Assembly: GCA_033439765.1 (NCBI GenBank)
Contig: JAULSN010000002.1
Coordinates: 2,232,001 to 2,296,000, forward strand
Reading direction: 5' to 3'
DNA length: 64,000 bases
From: Lasiosphaeria ovina
Lineage: Eukaryota > Ascomycota > Sordariomycetes > Sordariales > Lasiosphaeriaceae
The notes below the pieces were generated by a model. That model was given only the letters and a program-made list of their open reading frames with translations, ran no database searches and was not told the origin of the DNA. A program made the position numbers and the translations under genes. Shown piece after piece: positions 58,159 through 64,000 of this stretch; position 1 is the stretch's first letter, and every line of letters starts with the position of its first letter.

Positions 58159-60866
58159 CCACCGTTTGAAAGGGGTTTCTTTCTTTGAATGAGCTGGCGG
58201 GACGGCCACCACTCCAGAATCTGTTCGGTTGCTAGTTGGCTTTCTCTGCTACGAGTCTGGGACACTTGCGGGCTGGTTGCAGGCGTTGTGGCGTTATACG
58301 GGTCTCCTTGGGCGTTGTCTGTTCTGCGGAACTGGCCATTCGATTGCCAGGACGGGCGGGTTATTGCATACATATATCAAGGCATGACGGTTTGGTTACC
58401 AGCGCGTTCTCGCCAATATATTCTCGATTCTTGCACAAGACACCAAATAGGGTAGCGGGCAGGCTATTCATATTCAAAGAGCAGGCGCATCGACAATGCG
58501 GGGGGATCACTTGTGGGTGAGCTTCCGGTCTTGCCCTTGGTGGGCTGCACAATACTCTGTCTTGATTACCATTGACCCGTCATGGTTTCCAGCTGTGTTC
58601 TCTGTCGGCGCGGGTTTTGTGACCACCGTACTCGCAACTATTCTAGACCGGCTGACGACAAGGCGTGACTATGTCGGGCCGGGCCGACGCACCAAATCCG
58701 GATTCTGGCTGCGTATGACTGGCAGGCAGGGCAGTGGCCTCGTATGGGGCGATAGCTGCAGAGTACACGTACGTAGTACAGCCAGTACGGGATTCCGTAT
58801 TTCAGCCCGGAAGACACCACATGCAGGCAACATGTACCTGTACCCCGGCCTGCGGGGGAACCGGCACTGCATGGATATACCGGCGGTTACCTAGGTACGC
58901 AGACGGCGCTAGGCATGCGTGTCACGACGATTCGCGAAGGGGTTCGCCGTGTCGGTGCGGCCCCAGAGCTGGCCAACTGCAACAGGAAACGCTGTGGTAC
59001 AGTACATACCCCTCTCCTGAGGGGAGGGATCCGAACTGCCTGATGATGCACATGCCGGGCCACCCACCATACCTATGCCCAGACTGGGAAGCGGCCGCGG
59101 GGAAGTCGGCCTTTCTGGGGCCGAATGCGTCCGCCATGTGGCCGTCGACCTTGCGACACACTCGGCCGAGGTGACAACCTGGGAATAAAAAAGGGGGGAG
59201 CGGTTTGGCCACGCATTGAGCATACTACAACACTCGAACAGAAGGAAGGGGCAGAACGAAAAGGCAGAAACCTCCACCTCTATCGATGTCACACACAAAC
59301 ACCTAGGTGGACGGTCGCGACTCGTGCTGGGCCTGCCTTTCTGCAAGCAAACATAATGCCTATCTATCCATCCCCCGCAGTTTTGGCCGCGTGCATGTCG
59401 TCTGCATTTCTGCGTCTCCGCATCTCTGCGCGTCTGCCTGTATGTACATGCATACATGCACGGGAACTGTGCACGCCGGCTTTGCATGGCCAATGCTGAG
59501 TGTCGGTCGGGTGCAGAAGGCGAGATAGAGTGAAAGAGTGGCAGGAGAGGAGAAAAGCCGGCACAGACGTGGTGATGCTCGCTCCATGTATCCGGAGCTA
59601 CGTACCTGATTCTTCATTCTGCCTTTTCCTGGGCGAAGATCAATCCGGGGTAAACGAGTCTGGGGCGGCCTGGGGATAATACCTACCATACATATCTTGC
59701 AGGATGAGACGGGACGAGCACCCGCGCGGGACGGTAAGCAACTGGGCCAAATAAGGCCGCTCGACACAACCAAGGAAGGGCCTAGAGGGGCGTTATCGAA
59801 GCTAAGGGGCGGGACGGCGAATATCTCGGCGGCGTCCGGGCCACCACCCCATCCCCATCCATGACATGCCCCGCCCGGCCGTTGATCCCAGATGGGGAAT
59901 CACCTACATGCCCGACCCTCTCGATTGGGGAGACACGGCCTACGCCCATGTTGTCTATCTATCTATATCCGTCTCGCATATATATACCTTATAAACACAT
60001 CTCCACACTCAGCACTCGCCTATACGCGTGCCAGTGAAGACGGACAAACATACCGCCGACCAGACTTCTCATAATGTCCACCTCGTCCTTTCCTTCTCTT
60101 CTCTGTCTGATCTGATGCAAGCTCACGGCCTCGGATAATGCAAACATGACTGCTTCCAGTAGGTTGGGATGCGATCCATGGTACTTTATCCACGCACAGT
60201 CCGCACGCAGGCATACCAAAATATGTATATATATACATAAATAAATAGATAGGCACACCCTCACAGTCTACCAGCTTAGATCTCTGTAAATGGAACCCTG
60301 GGGAAAATATACCATACCCCATCCAGTACGCATCTACCTTACCTACCTACTTTGGTTCCAAACACGCACACCACCTCAACCAAAGCCCCAACCCTGAGTG
60401 GAATAGGGTAGCCTCTGACCACACCCTCCCTCGCCTCTCCAGAGCATATGAAGATACTAAATCTGTCTTTCCCATTGAAAGTTTATTTCGTCTCCAGGCG
60501 TGGATAAAAAGGGGCTTAAAGGGAGGGGTCAATGCCGGGCGCCGCGAAACCACCACACCCACACTCACAGACATCAACACCACCACCAATCATTTCATAC
60601 CAACTAGTCGTCGATTCTTGTTGCTACTCCCCGCTCGACCGACTGACCGGTCGATCGATCTGACCCGACCTTGGATGGTTGGCATTCCCCGCAAACACAC
60701 CCCCTATACCTTACCTAGGTATATACTTTATATATATATATATATTGGAACTCAGCGAGCGAGCCCCCTTATACATCCACCCACACATATATGTATATCT
60801 TATATAGCACCTATTTAGATACTCTCAGACTGTTGCAGGTTGCGCTCCTCAATAGAGTTAATAAAT

Positions 60867-60908
60867 AAACAAACAAACAAACAAACAAACAAACAAACAA
60901 ACAAACAA
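60867..60908. repeat. (CAAA)n array
   Basis: About ten uninterrupted AAAC units in gene-free DNA. Confidence 0.95.
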
Positions 60909-61304
60909 GAAAACAAATACAGACATTCATACATCTATGCTACTAGGACGTACTCTGGACTTGTTCCATGGGAACATGCAACGAATGCAATAACCTACCC
61001 AGGTATGTAGGTAAGGTACTTGGGTAGGGTTGTAGGCATCTACCACTATAGCACACAGCACCAGCCAGTCTCGCATTTCCAAATTCCGAGACTCTACACT
61101 CTATACTCTACCTATATTAAGATAACATCACCAGTCAGACAGACATAGCGACAGACAGACACCCGCCTCCAAGCAATGGTGGTGAGCAGCAAGCAGGCAG
61201 ACACTAAACTCTAAACACCAAATACCCAAGGTAAAACAGCAACGCCAAACAGATCTCGGTCCGTAACATCTTTCATTGGTTAGCAAGCATGTACGCATCG
61301 CATC

Positions 61305-61342
61305 GCGTTGCGTTGCGTTGCGTTGCGTTGCGTTGCGTTGCG
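61305..61342. repeat. (GCGTT)n array
   Basis: About 7.6 perfect GCGTT units, followed directly by GT-rich DNA with a 21-bp unit (TATGTGTATGGCATGTATGTG, present twice) to about 61402. Confidence 0.95.
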
Positions 61343-62175
61343 TGTGCGTACATGTGTGTATGTGTATGGCATGTATGTGTATGTGTATGGCATGTATGTG
61401 TATGTGCTTGTGTCTCGAGAGAAGTGCAACCAAATGCCATTCCCCCAGCGCAAACCCCTTTTTTCCAAACCAAACACCCAAAGGGGGTTCCCCTCCCGCC
61501 AACTACACTACACAGCAACTCCAACAGCAGTAGCAACAACTCCAACAGCAGTAACGACAATAAGCTAAAGGCTGGCGGTGCAAAGCCCCCCCCTAGATAA
61601 CTCCCTCCTCTGTCCTTTCCAGGCTATTCGAGGTGAAATTATCCCACACCCACATTTCAATCACCCCCCTCCCAGGGCTAGGGTGCCGGTACATGGCTCT
61701 TCAAGATTTCTAAGTACAGGGAACTGGGCCCCTCACCTTCAAGCAGCCTGCCAATCCGGGCCAGGCTGGTGGCTTGTTGCCTCCACTTGGAGGCCGAACC
61801 CTAGCCGCATCCCATCCAACAGCCCCGAAACCAACATCTCGCTCCCGGCATATCCATCCCAACATCGAAACGACACCTCCAAAGCGCCCCATACAACTCC
61901 GCTCTAATTACGTAGAAAGCCGTCAACGAGCAAATATGCCCACACACCTTCGTCACCCCGGAGGGCGAGTCAATAGTACGCCTTAGCGCCCGCCGTCCTA
62001 CTTGTGCAGCCGAGTTTCTCGTCTAGGACGAGCCAACTGCAGACAAGCATCCGGAACCTGCATGCTTTTGCAAGTTCCAGAACATATATGACAGAACATA
62101 ATGTCGGGCAAAGAGGGCGCGTCGACGTCTCCGGATGTTGACCGGCGAAAAAGAGGTGTTGGTCGGGTACGATAC

Positions 62176-64000
62176 TCAAAGGAAGCCCGATTCGGCAAGA
62201 ACCCTGATAAATCAAGTAAGCAACTGTTTCTTCGTGCCGTACCCCATCATCCGGCTCCCGAGCTCTACGTACCTGACAATCTTCTCATCCTCCCTCTCCC
62301 GCGGTTCTATTTGCAGACTCTTGTCGTACATCTCGTGCACGTCCCCAGCCGCCTGCATGTTGCTGAGTATGTAATCCTGGAGCTCCGGGACCGGCTGGAG
62401 GGAATATGCGACATTTTGATACTGTTGAATGTCCCGAATCACATCGGCCGTCTTTGCCCGCTTCGCAAAGTTGATCAGGTTAGTCTTTTTGATAATCGAC
62501 GGAATGCCGTCTTCGATAAAGGTAAGATCCGTCAGGTAGACACCTATCAAGCCGCGTCAGTATCGGTTTCTAGGGAGGAGCGCTCCCATGCAAGCCTACC
62601 AAAGAAGGGAATGCATGGCGGGTTCGCCACATGCAATGCTTCTCTGTACTCGCCAAAGTTTTTGGTGCTGGCCATCAACTTCCGCATCGTTTCTAGAGTA
62701 GCATGGATGCGCTGTGGGACCTGGTCCCACGTCCGCTTTAGGCGCGCAATGGGCGCCGTCCCCAACGCTGAAATGATCGACGTCAGGGTAGAAAAGTTGT
62801 TCAGAGTCCGGCATTTCTTTTGCCAACGTTAGCATACCAAAAATCCCAGGCTGTTGGGGAAAGGGAGGCGCCTTACATCGGCCACTGCTACGAAGTGCTT
62901 AATTACGACAACTCGCTTCCTCACATCAGTCTGTGCTAGAATCATCTCGGCCACCCAGTTGGTCATTTGATTCGAGTGAAGAATCAGGGCCTTGACGTTC
63001 GGCGCCGGCTCCGGATCGCCTTCTCCAACCTTCTTCTGCCATGTCTTGTTGAGACATTCGGTAGGTTTGATCTTGCCGTAGAGCCGGGACTCGATGATGG
63101 TGAGCTGGCGGGCGAACTCGATGACGTCAATGTCGAGGAACTTGAGTTTCTTCATGTTCTTGGGCATAATTGCCGCCGGCGTGTTCTGGCTGACCGTCTG
63201 GATCATGCGCCGGCTGCCAGCCTCCTTGCCGCTCAATCTCTGGTCGAGAACCGCCATGAGCGGGGCCGACCCGGGCGTTTCGGTCGACTTTACTGTGTCC
63301 TTGGCAAAGTTGTAGACGTCGCGGATCAGCTGCTTTGTCTCTTCGCTGCTCTGGTCCTCCATCCAAAAGTTGTCAAACCAGTTCTTGAAGATGTTGACGA
63401 CACGGAAGCGAATGAGTTTCTGCTTCCCATCCCGCCACATCTCGTACTCGGGCTGCGTCAGTCCCTCAGGCGGCTGGATCCCAAACCTCTTGACCAGCAT
63501 TTCGAAAAGCTCCCTCGCTGATGTAAATGACCTGTATGTGAGGAGGAACGTGTTGTTGAAGTTTGCGTCAAGCTTGTCGTGACGCGTTAGCTGTTCCACC
63601 AGAGCAAGAAGAGAACCACCCTTGACGGTCGGGGGTTGCAGCTTCTGATCCCATGACAAATCCTTCTCGTAGTCGAGGCGCAGGAAATCGGGCGTGTCGT
63701 CAACCATTGTCTGTGCGGGTGCGGGGTCCTCTCCAAAGAACTTCCTCATCTTTTGCGGATCGCCCTTGCGGTAGTTGTTGGCTGCGGCAGTATCACCTTC
63801 CGTAAAGGACTGCGATCCCAGAGGCAACCTCGGTCGCAGTAACCCTTGAGATTCCGATCGCTGGTGTGGCCGTTCAAATGACATGGTCTCTCCGCGCCTG
63901 GGCTGTTCTCGCTGCAGTGACTCTTCACGCACGCGAGTCTCGGTTTGCTGTTGCAAATTAATCTGAACCTGTTCTGAAAGAAGCTGGAGCGAGAAACCGA
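62176..64000 (-). CDS. Ras guanine-nucleotide exchange factor (Cdc25 type), N-terminus beyond the right edge
   Basis: Four exons are visible: 64000-62877, 62816-62600, 62543-62273 and 62203-62176. They encode the last 545 or so residues. The frame stays open to the edge, so the start is outside. The RasGEF_N domain covers the stretch from GGSLLALVEQLTRHDKLDAN through NTFLLTYRSFTSARELFEML. The catalytic RasGEF domain starts at DIDVIEFARQLTIIESRLYG and includes the helix ALILHSNQMTNWVAEMIL, KCRTLNNFSTLTSIISAL (made at the first junction), then PCIPFFGVYLTDLTFIEDG (second junction). The end is IVRVLAESGFL. Fungal Cdc25 homologues activate Ras to switch on cAMP and polarity signalling and usually carry an SH3 domain upstream of this part. 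Introns are 60, 56 and 69 nt. Confidence 0.92.

Larger units (their letters stand above)
58159..62175. other. Gene-free region between CWC21 and the Ras-GEF gene
   Basis: Four kb bounded by the 3' ends of both neighbours. No coding stretch of substance. It holds CCTAGGTA words at about 58889 and 60714, a TA run near 60730, CAAA repeats at 60867-60908, GCGTT repeats at 61305-61342 and a 21-bp tandem pair near 61360-61402. It may host a non-coding transcript or decayed repeats. Confidence 0.5.

Overview
The window reads as nuclear DNA of a filamentous ascomycete, most likely a sordariomycete. Introns are short (52 to 279 nt) with GT..AG ends and CTAAC-type branch points, coding exons are GC-rich at third positions, and the gene families are typical Pezizomycotina ones: a 353-residue G-alpha, a DUF3716 protein, a C6-motif repeat protein, an Aig2-like protein and an amidoligase. 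The class is inferred from protein style only; no rRNA or tRNA gene was found to confirm it.

Layout. A gene start on the minus strand is cut by the left edge (1-191). About 5.5 kb without genes follows, then a three-exon gene for a protein with three C6 motifs (5707-6900). From about 8.8 to 15 kb the DNA is gene-poor and looks AT-richer. It holds a co-directional pair on the minus strand, an Aig2-like cyclotransferase (11337-12371) followed by an Amidoligase_2-like gene with one in-frame stop (9678-10980), and two unexplained coding-like stretches near 13 kb. From 15.9 to 33 kb lies a dense housekeeping block: COG1, a peroxisomal enoyl-CoA isomerase, a PQ-loop vacuolar transporter, Sas10/Utp3, 3-ketodihydrosphingosine reductase, a DUF4419 protein and a DUF3716 protein. 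From 33 to 39.6 kb the DNA is gene-poor, with a decayed ankyrin/STAND-like gene (35256-36627) and (GACA)n and (CCTA)n arrays. Next come a group-I G-alpha (39605-40865) and, after a 4.8-kb gap, an Smr-domain protein ending in a CAAX-like tetrapeptide. A one-pass membrane protein, the MICOS subunit MIC10, the ribosome-biogenesis factor URB2, the eIF2-assembly factor CDC123 and the splicing factor CWC21 follow. A 4-kb gene-free stretch with simple repeats separates these from a Ras-GEF (Cdc25 type) cut by the right edge.

Most genes are unrelated housekeeping functions: Golgi tethering, fatty-acid oxidation, sphingolipid synthesis, ribosome biogenesis, translation initiation, splicing and cristae shaping, plus two signalling genes, the G-alpha and the Ras-GEF. 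Several pairs are divergent and share upstream regions: Sas10/KDSR, DUF4419/DUF3716, MIC10/URB2 and CDC123/CWC21.

The best candidate for an undescribed system is the amidoligase and Aig2-cyclotransferase pair. It mirrors a bacterial neighbourhood predicted to make and break gamma-glutamyl or other peptide-like amide bonds. In this copy the ligase seems to be decaying.
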